Made by a program: the position numbers and the translations under genes. A DNA stretch of 10,323 nt from Aureobasidium sp. EXF-3400 (Eukaryota > Ascomycota > Dothideomycetes > Dothideales > Saccotheciaceae): contig SWBL01000714.1 in the NCBI GenBank assembly GCA_024195585.1, positions 1 through 10,323 of the forward strand, given 5' to 3'. Below, in pieces: positions 1-8,127 of this stretch (positions within the stretch are counted from its first letter, which is position 1; each line of letters opens with the position of its first letter). Under the pieces are notes generated by a model. That model made no database searches and had not been told where the DNA came from. It worked only from the letters and a program-made list of their open reading frames with translations.

Positions 1-121
1 ACTATAGGTTATGCTATAGTTATAGTAAAAGAAATACTCTCTTAAATACTTTTTTACTAACTATACTACTCTTAAGGTAAAAGGACTTAGTCTACTATAA
101 AAGAGATAGAAAACCCTAACC
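1..121. other. AT-rich left edge, possible upstream end of the broken DUF6589-like frame
   Basis: No gene is recognisable in this stretch. The frame that carries the downstream DUF6589-like relict (codons starting at positions 2, 5, 8 and so on) contains only TAA/TAG stops here, so it could be the relict's N-terminal end. No conserved word is visible and no start can be chosen, because ATG decays to ATA under RIP. Confidence 0.3.
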
Positions 122-185
122 TCTATATTTAATAAGCTTATTAAGTAAAAAGTCTTTATACCCTCTATAAATTTGCATAGTTACT

Positions 186-206
186 AACCTATAGATTCTA
201 TAGGTT
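186..206. repeat. Perfect palindrome, 10-bp arms with 1-nt centre
   Basis: AACCTATAGA-T-TCTATAGGTT is a perfect inverted repeat. It is the cleanest of a set of related near-palindromes in the flanks (near 651, 1044, 1304, 1554, 10165 and 10286). In the relict frame it encodes P-I-D-S-I-G. Symmetric C-to-T decay on both strands would keep such a palindrome symmetric. Confidence 0.7.
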
Positions 207-650
207 ATATTAATCCTATCGTATAAAGCCTTTAAGCCGAGTTTAAGCTACTACTTAGTACTAAAGCCTTTAGTAAATATGAGTCTAACCTTAAGACTCT
301 TAATACTATTAACTATAGTACTATTAGTAATAATCTATAGCAAACTACTCTAATATAGACCTCTCTTATACTACGATTAATAAGAAATCCTTATAGCCTA
401 GATAAAAAGGTATTATATTAAGATACCCTTACTTAGAAATAGCTTATTACTATAACTGCTATAATTAGCTATTATAGGTATTAATAGCTATTAAACTATT
501 TACTAAAGATTACTAGGTTATACCTATATACTAATAGGACTAAGTACTATATTATTTAATTTTTTACTATTCTTAGTATTTATAAAGGTTACTATACTAT
601 ATATAGTAACTTCTAAGTAGTTACTAAACTTATAAAGGTTTATTATTCTA

Positions 651-669
651 ATCTATAGAATCTATAGAT
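651..669. repeat. Perfect palindrome, 9-bp arms with 1-nt centre
   Basis: ATCTATAGA-A-TCTATAGAT is perfectly symmetric and shares the CTATAG-nnn-CTATAG core with the copies at 186, 1554 and 10286. Unlike most copies, it lies in a different codon phase of the relict frame. Confidence 0.6.
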
Positions 670-1159
670 AGTAGGTTAATACTTATTATATAGAAAGACT
701 AGAATTAAGGCTAATAGTAGCTATTTCTAATCTATTATTTACTATAATAATTATAACTTTAAAAACGATATTAGAGACTAAGTATATAGTAATAGTAGAG
801 AGATAGTTAATCTAACTATCTATATTACTATACTTAATCTACTCTTACTAGTAGCTAGTCTTAAATAAGAAGACCTCTATAAGGAGATAAGTCTAGATAA
901 GTAACTAATATATATATAGATATATATAAGACTACCTAGTAAGTACTTAGTTAATACTAAGGTATTATAATATTTTATCGTATAAGCTATTAAATATATA
1001 TACCCTACTATAATAAAGGCTCTATTTCCTTAAAAAAGGAAGCCTATAGAAACTATAGATTAAATAGCTATTAAATACTTATTACTATATAGTACTACTC
1101 TTACTACTTTCTAAGAAACTAGCTAATTATCTTTACTACTATTACTACCTACTCCTATA

Positions 1160-1337
1160 CCTATACCTTACTAGGCTTTATTCTCTTAACCTATACTTTT
1201 TATAGATTAATTTAATAGTTTTAGTAGTAAATCTAGTAGATTACTACTACTACCTATACTACCTATCTTAATGCCTATATCTTACTAGGCTATATCTTTC
1301 TAACCTATAGTTTCTATAAGTTATAATTTTAGATTAG
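1160..1337 (+). repeat. Imperfect in-frame tandem duplication, 114-bp (38-codon) period
   Basis: The ten bases CTTACTAGGC occur at 1167-1176 and again at 1281-1290. Diverged but similar sequence surrounds both copies: CCTATA upstream, then TTCT(C/A)TTAACCTATA-like sequence about 20 bases downstream. The 114-bp offset is a multiple of three, which fits duplication of a Pro/Ser/Leu-rich linker within a coding frame. Each unit contains one decayed form of the CCTATAG...CTATAG word. Confidence 0.5.
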
Positions 1338-1553
1338 GTATCTTATTATAAGAATCCTTAATAGACTTAATATAACTACCTTTTTTACTATTTCTTCTTT
1401 ATTAGTCTAGTTAATATAGTACTCTTACTATATCTTCTTAATCCTTCTTACTAATACTACTATTATTATTTAATACATTCTTTAGTTTTACTACCTTTTC
1501 TAACTTTAGCGATATCCTATTTAATTAATTATTTTTAATACCTATAATTAAAC

Positions 1554-1568
1554 CTATAGAATCTATAG
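1554..1568. repeat. Palindrome CTATAGA-A-TCTATAG
   Basis: Perfect 7-bp arms around one base, preceded by AAC as in the 186-206 copy. In the DUF6589-like frame it reads P-I-E-S-I-D, close to the P-I-D-S-I-G at 188 and the P-I-E-T-I-D at 1043. Confidence 0.55.
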
Positions 1569-1602
1569 ACTTATACCTACTAACGTTTCTATTTATTAAT
1601 AG

Positions 1603-1607
1603 GCTTC
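1603..1607. repeat. Left target-site duplication GCTTC
   Basis: The five bases immediately before the 5' LTR are identical to the five immediately after the 3' LTR (8300-8304). A 5-bp duplication is usual for Ty3/gypsy integration. The match fixes both element ends to the base and shows the two LTRs belong to one insertion event. Confidence 0.92.
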
Positions 1608-1779
1608 TATAAAGGGTAAGCCCTTAGGTAAAGCATAGGTTTAGCCTATACGCTAGTCCTTAGCATCTATACGATATTTTATAGACTCTAGCTAGATAGC
1701 TTCTTCTTCCTTTTCTTATCGAACCTATTACCTATTTAAGTATACTAAACCTTTATATATACGTAGTTTACCTATAATA
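1608..1779 (+). repeat. 5' long terminal repeat, 172 bp
   Basis: It aligns without gaps to 8128-8299. I count 11 differences over 172 bp, all transitions (positions 1615, 1634, 1658, 1665, 1672, 1673, 1681, 1705, 1753, 1754, 1755). It begins TATAAAG and ends TATAATA; the terminal TG and CA have both become TA. The length is short but within the range for fungal gypsy LTRs. U3, R and U5 limits cannot be placed. Confidence 0.94.
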
Positions 1780-1797
1780 TTAGGTTTAATTAAAATA
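1780..1797 (+). other. Probable primer-binding region
   Basis: By position, the primer-binding site should start within a base or two of the LTR end. TAGG at 1781-1784 could be a decayed TGGG, which would pair with a CCA-ending tRNA. The tRNA cannot be identified after RIP. Alternatively, some Tf1-like chromoviruses self-prime: the complement of 1781-1790 shares TAAACCT with the LTR near 1745-1751. Confidence 0.4.
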
Positions 1798-3051
1798 AAC
1801 ACTAACCTAGACGCTAGCATAAATATAGCGTACTACGCTATAGAATCGTTAGATTACGTAGTAGAGCCTATTTCTTATAAGCTAACCGCCCTAGAGATGT
1901 AACGTGTTATCTAAGACATATTTAAACGATAATAACGCATAGAAGATAAGCTAAGAGAGACGCGTACTGCTCTTAGAAATACGGAAACTAGTAGAAACAT
2001 AATAGCCCTAAGCGCCTACTAACGTACCGAGAATTCTATAGATGCCTTACTAAGAGCCCTACTCTAGACGCTTACTACTACTTCTTATATAAACCCTAAT
2101 AGAGAAGCATTAGGCCCCTAAGATTAGAAGCCTCCTTCCTAAGACGGTTAAGCTAAAACGTTTAGAGATTATCTACTAAGGCTAAGGAGCTTATATCGTA
2201 TACGATCTAGCCTAAAACCTATACTCTCTACTAAATACTACTAGAACGTCGTTTATAATACACTTCTATTATATAAGAGAGCACGTATATGCTACTTCTA
2301 AGAAAAAGGCGATCTAATAAAAGGAAAGGACCTTAACGCTTTCTTCTTATAGCTTAAGAACGTCTTCGTAAATAGTAATAAATAAGCTAAAGCCCTTAAA
2401 TAGCTTATAAGCTTAAGACACTTAGTCGGTTAGCTATAGCATAAACACTAGCTTAAATTCGATAGACTTCTACTTAGTATAGGAGGAGATAGCTAGCTAG
2501 GCTTTACTAAGATTAGGTACCTAAGGAATACCTTTTCTAACTCTATAAAAATTTATATAGCTACTATCCTAAAAACTAAGGACTACTATATGTTCTTAGA
2601 GGAAGTCGAACATATTATAACTAACCTTAAGACGACTAATTAGTTCTATATTACTAATAAGAAGTAGGCTAAAAGAAAGAGTAAGGATACTATAGTATAC
2701 GTCTTAAAGGCTACTAGATACTAGAATGTTACTATAGTTCCTACTATTAATATAGATGGCGATACTATTATAGCCCTTATATATACCTATAGCATATATA
2801 ATAACAAATATAGAGGCTATAAGGAAAGTAGTAGTAAATAAAGAGCTAAGTAGGTAGATATAGCTAAGAGAGAAAGACATAAGGAAAATAGACTCTACTT
2901 TCGCTATAAAGCTAACGGACACTATATTAAAGAATACCCTTACGCCCTAGTAGTACGCCTTACGGCTATTAACATAGTTAATACTCCTTCCCTTTTAGAG
3001 ACTAGGCCGAAAAGTATAGACCTCGACACTTATAAGTTAGGAAAAGAGTAA
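1795..3051 (+). pseudogene. gag: gag relict with destroyed CCHC zinc knuckle
   Basis: Gag forms the particle that packages element RNA. The frame (codons starting at 1795, 1894, 2896) is about 419 codons and holds only TAA/TAG stops. The start is chosen at ATA 1795, a likely decayed ATG 16 bases after the LTR; the reading I-N-T-N-L-D-A-S follows. A Lys/Arg/Glu-rich helical stretch near 1895-1985 and a capsid-like middle follow. Near the C terminus (2896-2937) is a zinc knuckle with spacing C-x2-C-x4-H-x4-C: the three Cys codons (2896, 2905, 2935) are all now Tyr (TGC/TGT to TAC/TAT), while His at 2920 survives. The frame closes at TAA 3049, which may be native or a decayed CAA. Pol follows in the -1 frame. 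Non-functional. Confidence 0.82.
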
Positions 3052-3179
3052 CTCTTATATAAAGTTAGGACATAAGAAGGAAAGAAAAAGTACTAGATAA
3101 AGGATAGGCTAAAGCTAAGAAGATTATAAATAAGAACCTTATATATACTAACGTAATCCTTAAGAATAATACTAGAACT

Positions 3180-3425
3180 TTAGCTCTAATTAACGAAGGA
3201 TGCTAGTACTATGCTATAATTAATAGAGACCTTATAAAAGGTCTTAGACTACGTTTTGTTAGCTACGATAGACATAAGGTTAAAGGAGCCTCCTTTATAA
3301 TAAAGAGCTTAGATATAGAAGGAGTTATCGCCTTCTATATAAAAATTGCCGGATTCTACTAGACTATATACGCCTACGTAGTACTAGATCTAGCATTCCC
3401 TCTAATCCTAGGAAACCCCTAGAAG
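3180..3425 (+). other. Pol: retropepsin-like protease domain (broken)
   Basis: The sequence reads L-A-L-I-N-E-G at 3180-3200, where A-L-I-D-x-G is expected. The catalytic Asp is now Asn because GAC followed a T (TG to TA). About 70 codons later comes P-L-I-L-G-N-P followed by a stop (around 3399-3419), matching the I-L-G-x-P-W second hallmark with Trp turned into TAG. This domain would cut Gag-Pol. Confidence 0.75.
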
Positions 3426-3737
3426 GCCTATAATAAGGTCTAGACCGCGCTAGAAAAGCGCTAGTACTACTATAAGAAAGCTTAGCTCTAGGTAAATAAA
3501 GGACGTAACTACTAGCTATACTACGACGACGGTAACTTTATAACGGTAGCCGTCGCTAGTTCTAAGGACATCGTAAAAGTCCTTAAGCTAAAAGAATACC
3601 TTATAGGTGCTACCCTTAAATAGAGACTACTACTAGAACTTAAAGACATAGCTCTACTATTTAATAAGTAGGAAGCGGAAAAGCTAGTACTATATAGAAA
3701 AGGGATCGATTACTATATTAAAATCTATATAAAACTA

Positions 3738-4368
3738 GACAAAACCCCTTTTGCTTTACTATAGAGGCTACTATATAGCATGTTAAAGAAAGAACTACTA
3801 GTACTAAGAAAGTCGCTTAATAAGCTCCTTAAGAAGGGCTACATTCGGCCGAGTACCTCTAAAGCTATAGCTTTTATACTTTTTATATAGAAACCTAAAA
3901 GAGGCCTACGGTTTTGCTATAACTATAGAGCGCTAAACGCAATTATAAAATAGGATCGGTATTCTTTACTACTAATCCTAAAGACCTTACGAAACCTTAT
4001 AAGAGCTAGATAGTTAACTAAGGTAGATGTTATAGCCGCGTTTTACAAGATCCGAATAGCCTTTAGAGACGAACATAAGATAGCGTTCTAAATAAGATTT
4101 AGATCGTTTAAATGGTTAGTATGTCTATTCGGTTTATCTAGGGCTCTAGCTACTTTCTAATGGTATATTAATATGCTATTATATAAATATTTAGATAACT
4201 TCGCCTTAGCGTATCTAGACGACGTTATTATCTACTCTAATAGATCCTAAGAGGATTACTTCTAGAAAGTTAGAACTATACTCTATAAACTATAGGATAG
4301 AGGCCTATATTTAGACCCTAAGAAGAGTAAGTTCGTAGAGAAGAAGATTAAGTACCTTAGGTTTATTA
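3738..4368 (+). other. Pol: reverse transcriptase domain (broken)
   Basis: It reads K-L-D-K-T-P-F at the start, then K-K-G-Y-I-R-P-S, R-A-L-N near 3930, K-V-D-V with the first catalytic Asp at 4026, C-L-F-G-L-S near 4123-4140, and an intact A-Y-L-D-D-V-I-I-Y-S box with the Asp pair at 4218-4223. The catalytic Asp codons survive because none follows a T. Several in-frame stops lie at former Trp/Gln positions, for example after F-I at the W-K-P position near 3888. Confidence 0.92.
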
Positions 4369-4649
4369 TATACGCTAATAGTAAGAGTATAAGTACTAAC
4401 CCTAAGAAGGTAGAAGCTGTATGTTCTTAGAAGGCGCCTACTATATAGAAGGAGGTACGACGATTCCTTAGTTTCGTAAACTACTATAGGATATTTATTC
4501 TAAACTATTCGAATATAGCTATACTACTAATAGCGCTAACTAGTAAGGGGACGCTATTCTCCTAGAAAGAACCTTAGAAGAAGGCATTCGAAACTATAAA
4601 GAGACTATTCTACTAGGCGCTAGTACTTTCTAGGTAGAACCTAAATAAT

Positions 4650-5015
4650 CTAACGTTCTTAGAGACTAATTATAGCGGGTTCGCGCTAGGTAGCGTACTA
4701 ATATAAGAAAAGGATAAAGTCTACTATCTAGTAGGCTTCTTCTTAAGAAAGCTAAATAAGGTAGAAATTAACTATAATATCTATAATAAGGAAATACTAG
4801 CTATAGTGTCCTATATAAAGTTCTAGGCCCTTAAACTAAAAGTAGTAGGCTTCTTTATAATTTAGATAGACTATAAGAATCTAGAGTATTTTATAACGAA
4901 GCGCTAACTTATAGAGTGCTAAGTAAGATAGTATAAGTCCTTAATACCTTTCTAGTTCTCCTTAATATATCGTCTAGGGTCTAAGGCTATAGTCCTAGAC
5001 GCCCTATCTTAAAGG
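4650..5015 (+). other. Pol: RNase H domain (broken)
   Basis: It reads T-F-L-E-T-N-Y-S-G-F-A-L-G at 4653-4691, the counterpart of E-T-D-A-S in gypsy RNase H, with the catalytic Asp (codon 4668) now Asn. N-Y-N-I-Y-N-K-E-I-L-A-I-V near 4770-4808 keeps the catalytic Glu (4791). The closing Asp in V-L-D-A-L-S (4998) is intact, followed by a stop where a basic residue or Gln stood. This domain would remove the RNA strand of the hybrid. Confidence 0.87.
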
Positions 5016-5450
5016 GAGTAGGATATACTAGGTAAGGATAACCACTTATTACGATACTACTACTTTCTAGCGCTAGAATCCGTAAGGGACTAGCTAGAGA
5101 CTAGTAAGAAGACAGTAGTAGTAGCTACTACGTCCCTAGAGGCCGAAACGACGTTAAAAAGGCCCTTTTAGGATAACGACCTAAACCTCTTCTAGGAGGC
5201 GGCGATATAAGGAGATAAATTCTATAATCTTGTCTTCTAAACGATATAGGGTAGAGCCTACTTGTTACCTAGCGAGGTTAAGATTAAGATATAGGTAGGA
5301 GATTATACTATTAATAGTAAAGGACACCTACGACACTATAGGAAACTATAGGTGCCTAGAGCCCCTATCTTTATAAAAGCTAAATATAAAGAGGTAGACC
5401 TTAAACTTCTCTAACTAGACGTCCTTTATACTAGGTTAATCTAGTCCGTA

Positions 5451-6160
5451 TATAACTTACTAGCCTATAGACACCCTAGAAGGGATACTACTACCTTAAT
5501 ACTAGCCTACGATTTCTATTAGCTACTATAGTCTAGGCACGTTAGGTAGTTCCTATAGAACTATAACTACTATAGACGTAATAAGGTATAGAGAGAACAT
5601 AAATATAGCCTCTTATAGCTACTACTAGTTCTTAACCGTTTCTTCTAAGAGATCTCTATAGATTTTATAATAGACCTACTAGATTTATAAGGTAACTAAT
5701 ACCTCTAGGTAATTAAAGACTGCCTCTCTAAATAGATAGTGCTCGAAGTAATGCCCTCTATAAAAGCCGAGGACTACACTAAGAAGTTTATAGACTACTA
5801 GGTACGACATTATAGCTTACTAAGAGCGATTATAAGCGATAGAGGCACGAACTAGACTAGTACCTTTTAGACTAAGCTATGCTAACTAACTAGCGTATAC
5901 TAACGATTAAGCTCTATATACTACCTATAAATAGACGAAGGCCTAGAAAGGATAAACTAGAAGGTATAGGCCTACCTATATAACTTTATTAACTACGAGT
6001 AGTCTAACTAGAAGAGATAGCTCTCTATAGCAAAATTAGCGCTTAATAGCTACTACTAAGTAGGACTAGGAATAAGCCCTTTCTTCGCTATATATAGTTA
6101 TAAGGCCCTATCTCCTATACTATTATCGTTAAAACCTAAAGTAGATAGTAGTCTATTAGC
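5451..6160 (+). other. Pol: integrase with zinc finger and D-x58-D-x35-E core (broken)
   Basis: In the HHCC finger the first His (5451) is now Tyr, the second His (5472) survives, and the C-x2-C pair (5562 and 5571) is Tyr-x2-Tyr. The core keeps all three acidic residues: Asp 5661 in S-I-D-F-I, Asp 5838 in S-D-R-G-T-N, and Glu 5946 in G-L-E-R-I-N. The spacing is 58 then 35 residues, the classic DD35E arrangement. Stops interrupt the core many times. The domain joins element cDNA to the target and leaves the 5-bp duplication seen here. Confidence 0.93.
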
Positions 6161-6548
6161 TATAGAATAGGCGGCTTCCTTCGTAGAGAAGATAAAGACG
6201 ATATTAACGTTATACTAAACTAGTATAGCGGCATCCGCCTAGAAATAAGAGAAGTCTACTAACTATAGTCGAACCCTAGTACTAATCTACTAGATAGGCG
6301 ATAAGGTATAGCTAGACTTAAGGAATTATAAGACTACCTATTTAAAAAGGAGCCTAGATAGAAAATACGCGAAGTATATAGTTTCTAACGTATTGTCCTT
6401 AGTGTCTATACGACTATCTAGACTACTAATAAACATCTATCCTATATTTTATATAGACTTATTACGACTAGCTAGTAACGATTCTCTACCTAGATAGGAG
6501 ACTAACGATTCCTAACTAGAGTCTATACTTATCGAATTATATAAAGAA

Positions 6549-6692
6549 TACTATATAGAAGAAATCCTATATATATAGTATAAGAAGGGAAGAGGTAGAT
6601 AAGTCCTAGTAAAATAGTCTAGATACTATAACCCTATATAGGAACCCTTAGAATTACTTATAGATAACAAAGTAGTTAACCGATTTAAGGAG
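6549..6692 (+). other. Pol: C-terminal chromodomain (broken)
   Basis: It reads Y-Y-I-E-E-I-L-Y-I, then K-K-G-R-G-R-stop-V-L-V-K-stop, Y-Y-N-P-I-stop-E-P-L-E-L-L and V-V-N-R-F-K. This matches a chromodomain: V-E-x-I-L, V-K-W, then W-E-P-x-x-N-L and a C-terminal helix, with Trp/Gln codons now TAG. Upstream at 6297 is G-D-K-V-(W)-L-D-L-R-N-Y, the GPY/F-like module. In chromoviruses the chromodomain binds histone marks such as H3K9 methylation and steers integration to heterochromatin, which fits the AT-rich setting. Confidence 0.83.
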
Positions 6693-7115
6693 AAATTTAG
6701 ATACCTTAATACCTATAATAGCCTACTAGAGAAGTATAAAAAAACTAGAGGGAAGAGACACTAGGTTAAGTAGCTAGACTACGAACATTTAGAAAGGGAG
6801 GCTAACTATTTTACTATAAAGAGTTATATAAAATAGAGTTATAGAGGTTAGGAAGAAGATTTAATTTTAAAGAAAAAGAAAACTAAAAATTATACTAGCT
6901 AAAAACAAGTAGACTCTAGAACCTACTAGTTAGACTCTAAAGAGTCCTTCTTAGGGTTCTTATAGTAAGCGCTAAGGCGAAGAATAGTAAGAATACTACT
7001 AGGGCTAAATACTTAGTTAGTAGGTAAAAATGCTTAGACTATAGAAAATTACTTATATATAACCCTCCTAGGTAATAACGTTAACTACTAAGGTAGTTAC
7101 CTTATTAGCAATAGG

Positions 7116-7292
7116 GCTAAAATAAGCATAAGCTAATAGAAAATCTATAGAAGCTAGAAAGAATTATATAGAGAGAAGACTAGTGCTCTAGAGAGGCTTA
7201 AGGGCCTTCTAGGCCTTAAGGACCCTCTTTAGGTTCCTATAAGCGTTATTGCTAGAATAGGCATAAGCTAATAAAAAACCTATAGTATCTAG
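7116..7292 (+). repeat. In-frame direct repeat of about 42 bp, 135 bp apart, beyond the chromodomain
   Basis: The segments at 7116-7157 and 7251-7292 share GCATAAGCTAATA and most surrounding bases. Both sit in the pol frame, 45 codons apart, reading A-[KR]-I-[SG]-I-S-stop-stop-K-[IT]-Y. Between them is a plausible helix, A-L-E-R-L-K-G-L-L-G-L-K. The repeat suggests the pol frame, or a separate small domain, was still coding here. No known domain is recognised. Confidence 0.45.
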
Positions 7293-7699
7293 CTACTTAC
7301 GCTATCTCGTCGAAAGAGTAAGTCTAGGTAGCATAAGCTATATAGGCGAGTTAGGGACTACCTAGTAAGCGGATGATTTCGTATAAAGGCTATACGATAT
7401 ATATAGGCTCTTATAGTTCGACTTATCCTTCTTATAGACATAGTAGGTAGTAGTATAGTTAGACTATAGTCAAAAATAAATAGAGTCTAACCGAAATCCT
7501 ATAGACTACAAAACTTACTCTCTAGTTATAGCAATTAATGCTACTATTAGCATAGCTAATATAGTAGACGATAGTAGATATCTAGCCTCTAGTTAGTTTC
7601 TATTAGACCCTATATAGATCGCTATAGCTATAGGTCGCGTTACTGCTTTCGTAGCTACGCTACTATGCTAGCGTATAGAACAATTATAGGCGACATACG

Positions 7700-7754
7700 T
7701 TGTTATTATTATTACTATTACTATTACTACTACTATTGTTATTATTATTATTAT
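7700..7754. repeat. TNN-type microsatellite (ATT/ACT/GTT)
   Basis: About 18 consecutive trinucleotides, mostly ATT and ACT with two GTT, inside the 3' non-coding tail. The ACT/ATT mixture could be original variation or partial C-to-T decay of an ACT run. Confidence 0.75.
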
Positions 7755-7797
7755 AAAAGGAAGGAAGAAAGAAAGAAAGGAGTAAGGGAAGTAAAGG
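7755..7797 (+). repeat. Purine-rich run, possible secondary polypurine tract
   Basis: Positions 7755-7782 are 28 uninterrupted purines (AAGG and GAAA units); it continues with only two T breaks to about 7797. It directly follows the microsatellite. It may be a plain simple repeat or an auxiliary plus-strand priming site; position alone favours neither. Confidence 0.5.
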
Positions 7798-8105
7798 TAA
7801 CTTAATAGACGCTATTATAAGAGTAAGCCTATTAATGGTTGTTACTATTATAAATTAATAATAGTAAAAGTTAGTATTATTAAGAACGACTCCGTACCGA
7901 TTCGTATAGGTCTTAATAGCTTTTATATAGTACCTATATAGTCTTAATAAGGAATCCGGAAACGACTCTATAGCTTTTACTACTTACGTCGCTTTATTAT
8001 GCCTACTAGATCTAGCTAATTAGAAGTAAGCTATATCTAAGTCCGGCTAATAAGAATAAAGGAATATAGCGACGTATAGAGCATAGATTCTGCCTAATTT
8101 TTAGT

Positions 8106-8124
8106 AGAGGAGGAAGGAGGGGAG
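8106..8124 (+). other. Polypurine tract for plus-strand priming
   Basis: Nineteen uninterrupted purines (AGAGGAGGAAGGAGGGGAG), followed by TAA, end three bases before the 3' LTR. This is the expected place and composition for the polypurine tract that primes plus-strand DNA synthesis. It escaped decay because it contains no CpA or TpG. Confidence 0.87.
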
Positions 8125-8127
8125 TAA

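Larger units (their letters stand above)
122..1607 (+). pseudogene. 5' part of a RIP-destroyed DUF6589-like gene, split by the retrotransposon
   Basis: This is a relict frame (codons starting at 122, 422, 722 and so on) with many TAA/TAG stops and no TGA that I saw. At 494-532 it reads NYLLKITRLYLY, followed near 560-600 by a weak match to the family's helical 'LG-[IL]-S-x-SY-x-T' region. At 743-781 it reads Y-N-N-Y-N-F...R-D-stop, a decayed YDN-x-[ND]-F...RDQ in which Asp became Asn after a T (TG to TA) and Gln became a stop. From about 1100 to 1550 the translation is a Leu/Pro/Ser-rich, low-complexity linker that includes an in-frame duplication. The frame runs to 1607 and resumes in phase at 8305 beyond the insertion. 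The family is fungal, multi-copy and of unknown function; a mobile origin has been suspected. The start is not determinable. The family call rests on remembered motifs, and the linker could be non-coding. Confidence 0.58.
3063..7376 (+). pseudogene. pol: pol relict: protease-RT-RNase H-integrase-chromodomain
   Basis: Pol copies the RNA to DNA and integrates it. One frame (codon starts divisible by 3) can be followed for about 4.3 kb with dozens of TAA/TAG and no TGA until 7374, which I use as the end. Domain order is aspartic protease (about 3180-3425), RT (about 3738-4368), RNase H (about 4650-5015), integrase (about 5451-6160), GPY/F-like G-D-K-V-(W) at 6297-6311, and chromodomain (about 6549-6692). 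No frame change is needed anywhere, so decay is by substitution only. Codons starting with T after a conserved Trp or Gln position read as stops. The frame is -1 relative to gag, fitting a programmed -1 shift, though the slip site is not recognisable. The coding nature of 6700-7376 is less certain; the true stop could be earlier. Confidence 0.88.
7377..8105. other. Non-coding tail of the element between pol and polypurine tract
   Basis: I recognise no gene on either strand in this stretch. It contains a trinucleotide microsatellite (7700-7754), a long purine run (7755-7797) and otherwise unremarkable RIP-altered sequence with moderate CpG. An env-like or antisense accessory gene was looked for and not seen. 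Confidence 0.6.

Noticed and set aside
901..935. TATATA-rich stretch as a promoter
   Set aside because: The whole flank is saturated with TA dinucleotides, so TATA-like strings carry no weight. It lies inside the DUF6589-like frame.
1..1607. Left flank as mitochondrial or plasmid DNA because of its AT content
   Set aside because: The stop pattern (TAA/TAG only), loss of CpA/TpG and the matching right flank fit RIP-altered nuclear DNA, and no mitochondrial gene is recognisable.
2704..2922. Minus-strand open frame of 72 codons starting at GTG
   Set aside because: It lies antisense to the gag C terminus including the zinc-knuckle region, resembles no family, and its Ile/Ser/Tyr-rich composition follows from the complement of RIP-altered gag. 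It is the longest open frame only because decay put stops everywhere else.
3049..3051. TAA as the certain native stop of gag
   Set aside because: CAA and CAG codons have become TAA/TAG throughout, so this stop cannot be told from a decayed Gln codon; it is used only as a provisional end.
7377..8105. Possible env-like or accessory gene between pol and the 3' LTR
   Set aside because: No frame on either strand gives a recognisable domain, signal peptide or membrane segment; stops occur in all frames and the stretch includes simple repeats.
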